A DNA stretch of 64,000 bases from CAYJMQ01 sp964392415 (GCA_964392415.1 CAYMPL010000002.1:1-64000); one strand, 5' to 3'; numbered from the stretch's first letter, positions 18,269 through 26,853 are shown. Numbers and translations are program-made. The notes: a model not told the origin generated them from the sequence alone.

Positions 18269-19127
18269 GCGGCAGCGACTGAAGCGTTTCCAAAAGCGCT
18301 TTCCTGAGCTCTTTTCGGCGGAGCCCATAATAAAGGTTTGCGTGGAGGAATCCCAATTTGTCCCCAACGTCGAATCGCTTTCCTTCATAACAGTATCCTA
18401 AGATTTTTTCTGAGTTGAGCAAGCTTTTTAATCCATCGGTCAATTGAATTTCCCCACCCACGCCGGCTTGCGTTTTCTCAAGATGCTCAAAAATTTCCGG
18501 TTTTAAAATATATCTTCCAATCACCGCCAATCGGGACGGGGCCTCGGCAGGAGTCGGTTTTTCAATCAGCGATCTGATATCAAATAATCCTGGTTTGACA
18601 GGAGTGACATCCGCAATTCCATAAAGAGGGGTCTGATTTTGTGAAACTTCCATAAGCGCTATGATCGAAGCTTTCTCGCTATTGTAAATATCGATGAGCT
18701 GCTTCAAACATGGGACTTTTGCATCTACCAGGTCATCTCCCAGAAGAATCGCAAAAGGTTCATTTCCAACGACATCCCTGGCGCATAAAATGGCATGTCC
18801 AAGGCCGAGAGGATATTTTTGTCTGACCGTTACAATGTTTACTTCTTGTGAAAGTCGCCGCATTTCTTTAAGCAGCGTCTCCTGTTTTCGCTCTTTCAGG
18901 ACGGTTTCAAGTTCAAGGTGTGTGTCAAAATGGTCCTCAATCGCCGATTTGGCATGGGAATTGATAAAAATGATCTGTTGAATGCCGCTGAGGAGCGCTT
19001 CTTCGACTATATATTGAATGGAGGGCTTGTCGACGATCGGAAGCATCTCTTTTGGGATCGTCTTTGTAACCGGCAAAAAGCGCGTTCCAAGACCCGCCAC
19101 AGGGATAAGCGCTTTTCGGATTTTCAT
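18261..19127 (-). CDS. galU: UTP-glucose-1-phosphate uridylyltransferase
   Basis: GalU makes UDP-glucose for surface polysaccharides. The 288-aa sequence begins KALIPVAGLGTRFLPVTK with the nucleotide-binding loop, followed by KEMLPIVDKPSIQYIVEEA, and later LGDDLV and the sugar-binding KRFDVGDKLG motif. It lies 5 nt downstream of dksA and overlaps the unknown secreted-protein gene by 8 nt. Confidence 0.96.
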   Translation of the reverse strand: MKIRKALIPVAGLGTRFLPVTKTIPKEMLPIVDKPSIQYIVEEALLSGIQQIIFINSHAKSAIEDHFDTHLELETVLKERKQETLLKEMRRLSQEVNIVTVRQKYPLGLGHAILCARDVVGNEPFAILLGDDLVDAKVPCLKQLIDIYNSEKASIIALMEVSQNQTPLYGIADVTPVKPGLFDIRSLIEKPTPAEAPSRLAVIGRYILKPEIFEHLEKTQAGVGGEIQLTDGLKSLLNSEKILGYCYEGKRFDVGDKLGFLHANLYYGLRRKELRKALLETLQSLPHE

Positions 19128-19132
19128 AATCT

Positions 19133-19495
19133 TTAAGCAGACCTTTCGCTTTCTTCAGCCTCAGTTTTGCACCGGATGCAGAGGGTGGTAACGGAGCGTG
19201 CCTTGAGCCTGGCCTGTGAAATCTCTCCACCACATGATTCACAGATCCCAAATTCACCCAGATCGATTCGCTCCAGCGCCTCTTTAATCTTTGTAATCAA
19301 TTTCCTTTCACGATCGCGGATTCGCAGCAAAAAATTACGGTCTGTTTCAAGGGCTGCCCGGTCGGTAGGATCTGGAAATGTCTCTTTGTTCTCCTCATCC
19401 GCCATCCCTCCCGCCGTGGAAGAGGCTTCCTTCAGCAGTTCCTGAAGCTGTTTTTGGAGAAGTCCTTTAAACATTTCTAGCGACTTTACGTTCAT
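19133..19495 (-). CDS. dksA: DksA/TraR-family transcription factor
   Basis: The start at 19495 gives a 120-aa protein typical of DksA; a longer reading would add about 43 implausible residues. The zinc finger is C85, C88, C106 and C109 (CESCGG and CIRC), and the coiled-coil tip carries DPTDRA (residues 42-47), matching the Asp-x-x-Asp tip that lets DksA act in the RNA polymerase secondary channel with ppGpp. It heads the long minus-strand run that includes galU, priA, lptG, def, fmt, rpe and the hut genes. Confidence 0.88.
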   Translation of the reverse strand: MNVKSLEMFKGLLQKQLQELLKEASSTAGGMADEENKETFPDPTDRAALETDRNFLLRIRDRERKLITKIKEALERIDLGEFGICESCGGEISQARLKARSVTTLCIRCKTEAEESERSA

Positions 19496-19582
19496 GGCAA
19501 CCGCGAAAAATAGACGAAAATATAGGCAATGTAAAGCGTTTTTTTGAAGACAGCAAGATGTAATTTTGATATGCGAACTGAG

Positions 19583-20749
19583 ATGGCCGAATTTAAAAAC
19601 CTTGATTTTTACGAACTCGATCAACTTCTTAGTTCTGAAGAGAAAATGATACGGAAAACGGTCAGAGAGTTTGTAGAAAAAGAGGCATTACCCCTTCTCA
19701 ATGATTGTTATGAAGAGGCTGTTTTCCCAACACAGCTTATCCCAAAGATGGCGGAAATGGGACTGCTCGGTTCACAACTGAAAGGATACGGATGTGCCGG
19801 GTTGAATCAGGTGAGCTATGGACTCATCATGCAGGAGCTTGAGCGCGGCGATAGCGGGTTGAGAAGTTTTGTCTCTGTTCAGGGATCGCTCGTCATGTAT
19901 CCGATTCTTACGTTTGGTTCAGATGAGCAGAAAGAGAAATGGCTTCCGCTTCTTCAACAGGGGAAGGCGGTGGGCTGCTTTGGATTGACTGAACCATCGG
20001 CGGGTTCTGATCCGGCAAGCATGAAAACAAAGGCGGTAAAAAAGGGGGATCATTATATCTTGGATGGCGCCAAAGCGTGGATTACAAACGGTTCAATAGC
20101 TGACGTGGCTGTTGTCTGGGCGAAAACCAATGAAGGAGTTCGGGGTTTTTTGGTCGAAAAAGGAACTCCCGGTTTTGAGACAAAAGACATATCAGGGAAA
20201 TTTGCGCTAAGGGCTTCAAGGACGAGTGAGCTTTTCTTTCAGAGCTGTAAAATTCCAGCAAAAAATTTGTTACCAAAAACCGATGGGTTAAAATCGGCGC
20301 TGATGTGTCTCAATCAGGCCCGGTATGGCATTGTTTGGGGCGTTATTGGGGCTGCTTTGGATTGTTTCCATCGCGCCCTTGAATATTCAAAAGAGAGGGT
20401 CGCATTTGGAAAGCCGATCGCTTCATTTCAGCTGGTCCAGAAAAAATTGGCGTGGATGGTTTCAGAAATTACAAAAGCTCAACTTTTGGCCTGGCGGCTC
20501 GGCATCTTAAAAGAAGAAGGGAATGCGAAGCATTATCAGGTTTCACTTGCCAAACAAAATAACTGTTGGATGGCCCTTGAAGTCGCGCGTTTGGCCCGTG
20601 ATATTTTGGGCGCTAATGGAACTGCGTATGCTTATGGAGTTGGCCGCCACATGTGTAATTTGGAAGCGGTCAAAACGTATGAAGGGACTGACGATATTCA
20701 CTCGTTGGTTGTAGGAGAAGCGGTTACAGGAATTGCCGCGTACCGATGA
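19583..20749 (+). CDS. Acyl-CoA dehydrogenase, glutaryl-CoA dehydrogenase type
   Basis: A flavoprotein dehydrogenase of about 388 aa. The segment LERGDSGLRSFVSVQGSL, then GCFGLTEPSAGSDPASM and the C-terminal TYEGTDDIHSLVVGEAVTG are closest to glutaryl-CoA dehydrogenases (lysine and tryptophan breakdown), where the catalytic Glu lies in the YEGTDD motif. Two other in-frame starts lie at 19544 and 19571; 19583 (MAEFKNLDFYELD) matches the usual family start. It is divergent from dksA, and its stop overlaps the outer-membrane protein start by 4 nt. Confidence 0.85.
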   Translation: MAEFKNLDFYELDQLLSSEEKMIRKTVREFVEKEALPLLNDCYEEAVFPTQLIPKMAEMGLLGSQLKGYGCAGLNQVSYGLIMQELERGDSGLRSFVSVQGSLVMYPILTFGSDEQKEKWLPLLQQGKAVGCFGLTEPSAGSDPASMKTKAVKKGDHYILDGAKAWITNGSIADVAVVWAKTNEGVRGFLVEKGTPGFETKDISGKFALRASRTSELFFQSCKIPAKNLLPKTDGLKSALMCLNQARYGIVWGVIGAALDCFHRALEYSKERVAFGKPIASFQLVQKKLAWMVSEITKAQLLAWRLGILKEEGNAKHYQVSLAKQNNCWMALEVARLARDILGANGTAYAYGVGRHMCNLEAVKTYEGTDDIHSLVVGEAVTGIAAYR

Positions 20750-21615
20750 ACACAAAATGGACGTCATTCCGAGGGCGAAGCCCGAGGAATCTCACTCTTA
20801 TTTTCTTTGTGTTGTGCTTCCCTTTGGCTGCAATCTCTGAGTCGTATCAGGGGACGCGCGGCTTTGCGCTTTCGGGAGCTCTGCGTGGAACGGTGAGCCT
20901 GAATGAGGCGATCTATTTTAATCCGGCGGCCTTTGCCTTTGCATCTCGTTATTCTATTGAAGGGGGATCTTCCTTTTTGCCAATGCCAGGAGCAAAGCCT
21001 GCTTGGATCTACAGCGGTTCTGTCATTGATTCCCAGACTAAATGGCTTTCAGGGGGCTTTGGTTATTATCATAAGACACAAGACATAGAGTCTGGCAAAA
21101 AAACCGAAAATGCCTATCACCTGGCGTTTTCAAAAATTCTAAGTTCTGTGATCGCTTTGGGGACAACGGGAAAGTATATCGAATTTAAAGATGCTGTTGA
21201 TGAGAGAGAGGCAATCGATTTCGATGTTGGAGCGTTTTTGGTTCTGACACCCAAAATCCAGGTCGGGATAGTTGGCCAGAATCTACTTTCCAGGGATGTT
21301 TCTTTGATCCGTCAGTTCGGATTGGGCTCCCGGTTTCAGGTGGTCGATTTTTTCTTTGCCTCTGTCGATCTTCTCAAAGAGGATCGGGGCTCTTTTATGG
21401 AGAATGTGTCGTTGCATACAGGGATTGAAATGATTCATGAGAATGGTTTGGTGCTGCAAGGGGGGCTTTCCCTGTCGGATAAATCTGCCAAAAATCTCTA
21501 CAGTGTCGGCATCGGCTGGTCCCAGCACAAATTTGGCCTTTTCTACGCTTTTCAGAACTCCATGGACGGCCTCGCGCGACAGACACACGCGCTGAGTTTA
21601 AGAGTCTTTTATTAA
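20746..21615 (+). CDS. Outer-membrane beta-barrel protein, PorV/FadL-like
   Basis: A 289-aa protein with a signal peptide followed by GTRGFALSGALRGTVSLNEAIYFNPAAFAF, the typical opening of PorV/UPF0164/FadL-like barrels (a helix-like plug and an FNPA motif), and then repeated amphipathic strands ending in a C-terminal aromatic (SLRVFY). The positively charged start of the signal peptide (residues 6-16) is encoded by a dispersed hairpin repeat at 20763-20792. The start overlaps the dehydrogenase stop (ATGA), and the 3' end overlaps the convergent ATPase gene by 18 nt. Substrate unknown; coupling to an acyl-CoA enzyme would fit a lipid-like substrate. Confidence 0.7.
   Translation: MNTKWTSFRGRSPRNLTLIFFVLCFPLAAISESYQGTRGFALSGALRGTVSLNEAIYFNPAAFAFASRYSIEGGSSFLPMPGAKPAWIYSGSVIDSQTKWLSGGFGYYHKTQDIESGKKTENAYHLAFSKILSSVIALGTTGKYIEFKDAVDEREAIDFDVGAFLVLTPKIQVGIVGQNLLSRDVSLIRQFGLGSRFQVVDFFFASVDLLKEDRGSFMENVSLHTGIEMIHENGLVLQGGLSLSDKSAKNLYSVGIGWSQHKFGLFYAFQNSMDGLARQTHALSLRVFY
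20763..20792 (+). repeat. Dispersed GA-step hairpin unit 1, inside a coding region
   Basis: The unit reads GTC-ATTCC-GA-GGGC-GAA-GCCC-GA-GGAAT-CT: outer stem ATTCC/GGAAT, GA/GA internal step, inner stem GGGC/GCCC and loop GAA. It is in frame within the start of the outer-membrane protein gene and encodes the basic n-region of its signal peptide. Confidence 0.85.
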
Positions 21616-22386
21616 ATAGGTAATTCTTTGCTGTCTGGTATATGGGTTTTCATCAATCGCAACGTTCACTCCAAAAACCTCAAGAATATTTTTTTCCGTC
21701 AAAACCTCTTTAGCGGCGCCCTGCGCAAAAATGCTTTCATTGTGAATCAAAATGACATCGTCGCTCCACTCGGATGCCAGATGAAAATCATGAAGAACGA
21801 TGAGAGGGGTGAGATTTTTCTTCTTTTGCAACGATTTTAAGAGTGAAAGTGTTTCAATCTGATATTTGAGGTCGAGGTGTGCTGTCGGTTCATCGAGAAG
21901 CAAAATGGGGGTCGACTGCGTGATCGCCTTTGCAATAAGCGCTCTCTGTTTTTCACCTGCTGAGAGAGTGTGTAACCAGCGATCTTTATAATCCAAAAGT
22001 CCCACTTGTGAGAGACTTTCTTCTGCAATCTTTTCATCTGTTGGAGTGGAGAAAGAAAACCCCTTTAAATAAGGGGCTCTTCCCATCATAACGAAATCGA
22101 TGACAGAGAGTGAAAAAAGGGGGGAAATTTCCTGCGGGACATAGGCTACTTTTTTTGCCACGGTTTTTGAATCAAGAGATTTTAAGGGGGATCCTTCTAT
22201 GTAGATGTTGCCTTCTTGTGAAACAAGGAGGCGGGAGATTAATTTAAGAAGCGTTGTTTTTCCGCAGCCGTTTGGGCCCAGTAGCGCCGTCATTTTTCCT
22301 TTTCTTACAGAAAATGAAAAATGATGGCAAATCGGTTTTACCTCATCATATGCAAACGAAAGCTGTTTTACCTCAATCGCATTCAT
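21598..22386 (-). CDS. ABC importer ATPase, BtuD/FecE type
   Basis: The ATG at 22386 is preferred because it overlaps the permease stop by 4 nt (ATGA). The 262-aa protein has Walker A LLGPNGCGKTTLLK, signature TLSAGEKQRALIAKA and Walker B PILLLDEPTAHLD, in the order of iron-siderophore/cobalamin importer ATPases. It forms an operon with the permease and binding protein. Overlaps the convergent outer-membrane gene end by 18 nt. Confidence 0.9.
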   Translation of the reverse strand: MNAIEVKQLSFAYDEVKPICHHFSFSVRKGKMTALLGPNGCGKTTLLKLISRLLVSQEGNIYIEGSPLKSLDSKTVAKKVAYVPQEISPLFSLSVIDFVMMGRAPYLKGFSFSTPTDEKIAEESLSQVGLLDYKDRWLHTLSAGEKQRALIAKAITQSTPILLLDEPTAHLDLKYQIETLSLLKSLQKKKNLTPLIVLHDFHLASEWSDDVILIHNESIFAQGAAKEVLTEKNILEVFGVNVAIDENPYTRQQRITYLIKDS

Positions 22387-23330
22387 CTCTTGCCCCACAG
22401 GATGATTAAAAAAACCGGAGCCCCCATGATAGCTGTAACAACTCCAATGGGGACTTCATAAGAAGAGATGAGCCGAATGAAGGTGTCTGAAATGACGAGA
22501 AAGATAGCTCCGCCAATGGCTGCCAGGGGAAGAAGCAGCCTATGGTCGCTTCCCGAAATAAGTCGGATGAAATGAGGGATAACAAGCCCCACAAATCCGA
22601 TAGCCCCGCTGAGAGAAACAGAGATGGCGGTGAGAAGAGCGGCTGAAATAAACAGCTGAGAGAAAACTTTTTTAGGTGCAATGCCCAGCGCTTCTGCCCC
22701 TTCTTCTCCGATCAGAAGGAGATTGAGCGAGTAGCTCTGCCGGTAGATGATAAAGAAAATGACGAGAGCCAGAGAAAGAGCGGCCATCAATAATATCCAC
22801 GGATGTGGCGACGACAAGCTCCCCATTAGCCAAAAGAGGATCTGAGCCCCTTCAAATGGGGAAAAGAGGGAAAGAATCAACGTGACAGAGGCAGAAAAGA
22901 GAAAACTTAAAATAACCCCTGTCAATAAAAGCTGACTTTCTCTTTTTGAAAATTGCATAGCGACAAGAAGAATAGCAATGGCTGTCAGAGAACCGAGAAA
23001 TGCAAAAAGGGGGATCCAAAGAAAGGAAAGCTTGAGAGCGGTTGCAAAGGTTGCTCCCAGGGCTGCTGCGGAAGAGATGCCGATAATATGGGGGTCAGCA
23101 AGGGGATTTTTTAAAATGATCTGTAAGACGGCGCCGCTTAAAGAAAGACCCGATCCGACAATGATGGCGATAAGAATTCTTTTAAACCGCAGTTGCCAAA
23201 TGGCGCTTTCGAAGGGTTTCAAAAGCTCGTCAAATGGCAGTGAAACGGGTCCAATGGAGAGCGAAACAAGAGCAACGAGAAAAAGAATGGAAAAAAAAAG
23301 CAGAGAAAGAGTAATAATTTTTTTCGGCAT
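22383..23330 (-). CDS. ABC importer permease, BtuC/FecCD type
   Basis: A 315-aa permease with about ten hydrophobic helices. FecCD-family landmarks are visible: SGLSLSGAVLQIILKNPLADPHIIGISSAA, split across residues about 60-90, and the SGAIGFVGLVIPHFIR cytoplasmic coupling segment near 240-255 that contacts the ATPase. Its ATG shares one base with the stop of the binding-protein gene. Cobalamin and ferric siderophore importers share this fold, so the substrate rests on the binding protein. Confidence 0.92.
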   Translation of the reverse strand: MPKKIITLSLLFFSILFLVALVSLSIGPVSLPFDELLKPFESAIWQLRFKRILIAIIVGSGLSLSGAVLQIILKNPLADPHIIGISSAAALGATFATALKLSFLWIPLFAFLGSLTAIAILLVAMQFSKRESQLLLTGVILSFLFSASVTLILSLFSPFEGAQILFWLMGSLSSPHPWILLMAALSLALVIFFIIYRQSYSLNLLLIGEEGAEALGIAPKKVFSQLFISAALLTAISVSLSGAIGFVGLVIPHFIRLISGSDHRLLLPLAAIGGAIFLVISDTFIRLISSYEVPIGVVTAIMGAPVFLIILWGKR

Positions 23331-24172
23331 CAGTAGCCTGCCGAATCAAAAATTCGCGCCAATCGTTTTACCCCTTCCGAAAAGCGGGGAGAAGCGCGGC
23401 TAATCAGGGCTGCGTCAATTTCGTATATCCCCTTGAGATTCTTCATCCCTTTCCAATGGCTCTTCCCCCTCTTTTTCCCCTCTCTTTGGGTGATCGGAAT
23501 AATAATGAGTTCCGGTTTCAACTGATAGACCGCCTCAAGCTGCAGTTTCGGATAGTCTGTGTAAGAATTTGCGGCGTTGATTCCACCTGCAAGCTCAATG
23601 GCTCGAGCGAGCAGCGTATTTCGACCTGCCACAATCATTGGAAATTCTTCTACCTCAATCAGAACGTTTGGTTTATTTTTTTTCCTTTTGATTTTTAGGC
23701 GTCTTTTAATTGATTCAATTTCTGATTTCATCGCTTGAACAATTTCGGCCCCCCTTTTTTCTCTTTTAAATTTTTCCCCGATAGTTTCGATTGTTTGGTA
23801 GATATCGTCCTCACGATTTGCGGAAAACGAAAAAATTTCAATTTTGTTTTGTTTCAACGCCTCTATCAGTTGAGGAGGGGTTGCTTCGACGCTTGCAAAA
23901 ACAATATCCGGCTTAAAAGAGAGGATTTTTTCAAGGTTCGGTGAAATAAAACTTCCAATGCGTGGTTTTTTTTGCGCCTCCTTGGGAAAGTCACTGTAAT
24001 CTGACACGGCAACAATCTGGTTTTCAAGTTCAAGCGCGTAAAGAATTTCCGTGAGATCGGGGGCGAGAGAAACGAGTCGTTTCTGATGAATGGGACAGGC
24101 GAACGTGCTGGGAAAAGCAAGAAAGAAAATAATCATGAATAAGAGATAACGATGGTGTATAACGGGGCGCAT
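23330..24172 (-). CDS. Periplasmic binding protein, BtuF-like
   Basis: ATG 24172 is preferred over GTG 24178; neither has a strong ribosome site. The 280-aa protein has a signal peptide ending at FACPIH (possible lipoprotein cysteine, though the lipobox is weak), then RLVSLAPDLTEILYAL, VAVSDYSDFP and PDIVFASVEATP, the class III binding-protein fold of BtuF and siderophore-binding proteins. The short DYSDFP segment is BtuF-like, so a cobamide is the best guess. I looked for a cobalamin riboswitch in the 138 nt upstream and saw none. Confidence 0.8.
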   Translation of the reverse strand: MRPVIHHRYLLFMIIFFLAFPSTFACPIHQKRLVSLAPDLTEILYALELENQIVAVSDYSDFPKEAQKKPRIGSFISPNLEKILSFKPDIVFASVEATPPQLIEALKQNKIEIFSFSANREDDIYQTIETIGEKFKREKRGAEIVQAMKSEIESIKRRLKIKRKKNKPNVLIEVEEFPMIVAGRNTLLARAIELAGGINAANSYTDYPKLQLEAVYQLKPELIIIPITQREGKKRGKSHWKGMKNLKGIYEIDAALISRASPRFSEGVKRLARIFDSAGY

Positions 24173-24259
24173 AACCACTTGAAGTTCAAGTCTGCTCTAT
24201 CACCGCCATTTCCTTAAGTCAACAGCCCTTATCGTTGGATTAACTTTTATTTATTATTT

Positions 24260-24296
24260 TTGACAGATGCATGAAAATTTAATACTCTTTATGCAT
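24260..24296 (+). promoter_or_regulatory. vapBC promoter with paired ATGCAT sites
   Basis: A perfect TTGACA (24260-24265) precedes a weak -10 (TACTCT, 24283-24288, 17-nt spacing). Two identical ATGCAT palindromes flank the -10 (24267-24272 and 24291-24296), a natural layout for an operator bound by the VapB ribbon-helix-helix antitoxin. Confidence 0.5.
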
Positions 24297-24310
24297 TAGA
24301 GGGGCATATT

Positions 24311-24505
24311 ATGAGGACAACGGTAGATCTGGATGAGAAGCTCTTGAAAGAAGCTCGGAAACTAACGGGAATTAAAAAAAAGACACGTCTTCTTGAAGAG
24401 GGATTAAAGGCAATTATTGGTAAGATGAAGCGAGAACAATTTATGTCGAAGTTTGGCAAGCTTGATTTTGATCCAAAGGTACTCGTGGAACGTCATAAAA
24501 GATGA
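24311..24505 (+). CDS. vapB: VapB-type antitoxin
   Basis: A 64-residue protein starting MRTTVDLDEKLLKEARKLTG, the short beta-strand plus helix of a ribbon-helix-helix DNA-binding domain, followed by a basic C-terminal tail (FDPKVLVERHKR) that would wrap the toxin. AGAGGGGC precedes the ATG. It overlaps the toxin gene by 4 nt (ATGA), the standard antitoxin-first arrangement. Confidence 0.9.
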   Translation: MRTTVDLDEKLLKEARKLTGIKKKTRLLEEGLKAIIGKMKREQFMSKFGKLDFDPKVLVERHKR

Positions 24506-24903
24506 AGGTATTGGTAGATACCTCGTGCTGGATCGCGGCTGTTCGTGATCCAGAAGGTTTTGAGTTTTCTGTTATTAAAAACTTAGTCAGAAGGGATGTG
24601 GTTGTGACATCGAGTCTTATTATTGCAGAGCTTTTGAAAGGATCCAAGGGAAACAAAGAAATTCGATTTATGAAGGAAGAATTTTTAGAGATTCCGGTGG
24701 TGAAGGGGCTTGATCTTTTAGGTGTTAAAATAGGTCGTTTGGGGTTTAGGTTGAAAAAAAGAGGCTATACCATTGCAACAATTGATTTAGCTTTGAGCGT
24801 TCTTGTCATGGAAAATGACCTTTTACTCTATTCTCTGGATCATCATTTTGAAATGATTGCCGAGCAATCGCCACTTAAACTATTTAAGCCATTAAAGCAT
24901 TGA
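24502..24903 (+). CDS. vapC: VapC toxin, PIN-domain ribonuclease
   Basis: A 133-aa PIN domain with the four acidic residues expected to bind metal: D6 (VDTSCW), E43 (IIAELLKG), D95 (TIATIDLALS) and D113 (SLDHHF). VapC toxins cut tRNA or rRNA and are held by VapB. All active-site residues are intact, so the toxin looks functional. Its stop codon lies inside the TTG start of the next gene (TTGA), which ties the toxin-antitoxin pair to the amidohydrolase and plsY. Confidence 0.92.
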   Translation: MKVLVDTSCWIAAVRDPEGFEFSVIKNLVRRDVVVTSSLIIAELLKGSKGNKEIRFMKEEFLEIPVVKGLDLLGVKIGRLGFRLKKRGYTIATIDLALSVLVMENDLLLYSLDHHFEMIAEQSPLKLFKPLKH

Positions 24904-26207
24904 ACTTGTACAAGGCAAAGAAGATCTACTATCAGGGGAGATTCGAAGACGATTGGGCGATGGAAGTTTCTTCTGGCGCTATCACTCAGGTTGGCGCAGT
25001 CACACACTTCAAAGAAAAAAAATGCGTTGATTTGGGGGAGGTTGCGATTGTTCCGGGTACTGTTAATACGCACACCCACTCCTTTCAGTCACTGGTTCGC
25101 GGTTTTGCGGACGATCTCCCCTTTTTTGATTGGCGTGACAAAGGGATTTACCGAATTTCTGAATATCTGAAAACAGAAGATATCTATACAGGAGCCCTTT
25201 TTGCATTTGGTGAAATGTTGAAAAATGGGGTGACGACTGTTTGCGATTTTTTCTATCTCCAGGACGGTGGGAACGACAATGCGCGGGCTGTGATTCGGGC
25301 GGCACAGGATGTAGGAATCCGTTTGGTATTGGCGAGATGCTTCTATGATTGGGAAAATGCCCCCAAAAAATATCGGGAGACCAAAAAAGAGGCGCGGGAA
25401 AGATGCCTCGAACTCATGCGTGAATTTCGGGATCATCAGAGAGTCACTATTTGTCCCGCCCCGCACAGCCCGCATGCGGCGAGTAGCGAGATGATTCAGG
25501 CAGGCTATGAAGTGGCTGTTGAAACCGATTCGATGTTTCATATTCATCTCGCAGAAGGGCGCTATGAAGTAGAGGATATCAAAAAGAAAACAGGAATGAC
25601 CCCTCTTGTCTATCTCGACAAGCTGGGGGTGGTTACCGATAAAATGGTTGCTATTCACTGTGTTTGGCTGAGTGAGTCAGAGATCGATCTGATGGCAGAG
25701 CGGGGGGTGAAGCTTTCCTATAATCCTTCGAGCAATATGTTTTTGGCTGACGGTGTAACACCGATCAAACAGATGCTCGATCGTTCTATTACCATGGGTC
25801 TTGGGACAGATGGAGGATGCAGCAACAATAAAACCTCTATTTTTGAAGAGATGAGAATGGCGGCGCTTTTACAGAAGGTTCATCTTTTGGATAGCACAGC
25901 GGTTACGGCCGAAGAGGTTTTTCAGATGGGGACCGAAAATGGCGGTTCGGTCTTGGGGTTGCCGATAGGGAAATGTGAGCCAGGATATAGGGCCGATTTT
26001 GTCACGTTAAATCTGAATTCTTTAGAACTCCATCCTTTGATGAATCTACATAAAAACATCGTTTACTCCTTTTCCCCGACGACGATTGTCGATGTATTTG
26101 TTCATGGAGAAAGAGTTTTTTCGAGGCAAGAGCTTCTCAAAGTAGCTGAAGAAAAAATTGTTGAACGGGTAAGGCGTCTGACAGAAAGGTGGGCCAAGAA
26201 ATCATGA
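24900..26207 (+). CDS. Amidohydrolase of the TRZ/ATZ deaminase group
   Basis: A 435-aa COG0402-type metal-dependent hydrolase. Metal ligands are seen in VNTHTHSFQSLVRGFADDLP, FHIHLAEG, AIHCVWLSESE and LGTDGGCSNN. Members deaminate or dechlorinate guanine, S-adenosylhomocysteine, 5'-methylthioadenosine, triazines or formiminoglutamate (HutF); I cannot separate these here. The first start is TTG at 24900, overlapping the vapC stop; the N-terminal beta segment LYKAKKIYYQGRF supports it over the in-frame ATG at 24960. The 3' end overlaps plsY by 4 nt. Confidence 0.8.
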   Translation: MNLYKAKKIYYQGRFEDDWAMEVSSGAITQVGAVTHFKEKKCVDLGEVAIVPGTVNTHTHSFQSLVRGFADDLPFFDWRDKGIYRISEYLKTEDIYTGALFAFGEMLKNGVTTVCDFFYLQDGGNDNARAVIRAAQDVGIRLVLARCFYDWENAPKKYRETKKEARERCLELMREFRDHQRVTICPAPHSPHAASSEMIQAGYEVAVETDSMFHIHLAEGRYEVEDIKKKTGMTPLVYLDKLGVVTDKMVAIHCVWLSESEIDLMAERGVKLSYNPSSNMFLADGVTPIKQMLDRSITMGLGTDGGCSNNKTSIFEEMRMAALLQKVHLLDSTAVTAEEVFQMGTENGGSVLGLPIGKCEPGYRADFVTLNLNSLELHPLMNLHKNIVYSFSPTTIVDVFVHGERVFSRQELLKVAEEKIVERVRRLTERWAKKS

Positions 26208-26770
26208 TGATGAGAGAAGCAATTTTTATTGTTATTGCCTATTTGATAGGGTCGATTCCAACCGGATTTCTTCTTGCCAAATATGTTGCCGGAGTCGATG
26301 TGCGTGAATATGGGAGCGGCAATATCGGGGCGACCAACGTTACACGGATTTTGGGGAAAAAACTGGGGGCGCTGACACTTCTTGTCGATGTTCTAAAAGG
26401 TTTTCTTGTCGTCTGTGGGGCGACATTTTATGGTTTTCCCGTGTCTTTTTCTGCCGGGGCTGTTTTGACGGGGAACTGTTTTTCTCTTTTTTTAAAGGGG
26501 AGAGGGGGGAAGGGGGTCGCCACCTCTTTGGGGGTCTGTTTGGCGCTTTCGCCGCTCTATGTTGGCGTAGCATTGGCTACCTATAGCCTCTTTTTTGGGG
26601 TGGGTCGTGTCTCTGCGGCGGGATCACTTGCGGCAGCCATAAGTGTGATCTCTTTGGCATATTTTCGATCTGACCCCCATTTCTACCTTTATGTATTCAT
26701 GGCAGCGATGGTGATCTTTCGGCATTCTTCGAATATAAAAGAAATGTATGAGAAATTTTTCAGAAAATAG
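26204..26770 (+). CDS. plsY: Acyl-phosphate:glycerol-3-phosphate acyltransferase
   Basis: PlsY starts phospholipid synthesis by acylating glycerol 3-phosphate. The 188-aa membrane protein shows IGSIPTGFLLAKY, GSGNIGATNVTR (phosphate-binding) and FLKGRGGKGVATSLG, the three family motifs, plus five or so membrane helices. The ATG at 26204 is chosen because of its ATGA overlap with the amidohydrolase; a GTG at 26189 is an alternative. A long AT-rich hairpin follows the stop. Confidence 0.95.
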   Translation: MMMREAIFIVIAYLIGSIPTGFLLAKYVAGVDVREYGSGNIGATNVTRILGKKLGALTLLVDVLKGFLVVCGATFYGFPVSFSAGAVLTGNCFSLFLKGRGGKGVATSLGVCLALSPLYVGVALATYSLFFGVGRVSAAGSLAAAISVISLAYFRSDPHFYLYVFMAAMVIFRHSSNIKEMYEKFFRK

Positions 26771-26775
26771 AAATA

Positions 26776-26829
26776 TTTTCATATCATTTTTACATAATTT
26801 TTAAAAATTATTGAAAAATGATGTGAAAA
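26776..26829. terminator. Long AT-rich hairpin after plsY
   Basis: TTTTCATATCATTTTT pairs with AAAAATGATGTGAAAA with one T-G mismatch, and the centre contains a second palindrome AATTTTTAAAAATT. The symmetric shape, A/T rich at both ends, can terminate in either direction and separates plsY from the glnA promoter. Confidence 0.6.
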
Positions 26830-26853
26830 AAGTACATAAATTGCAATTTTTCA

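Noticed and set aside
24173..24310. Possible cobalamin riboswitch before the BtuF-like gene
   Set aside because: The intergenic region is only about 140 nt, shared with the vapBC promoter, and I could not find the B12 box or the required stems.
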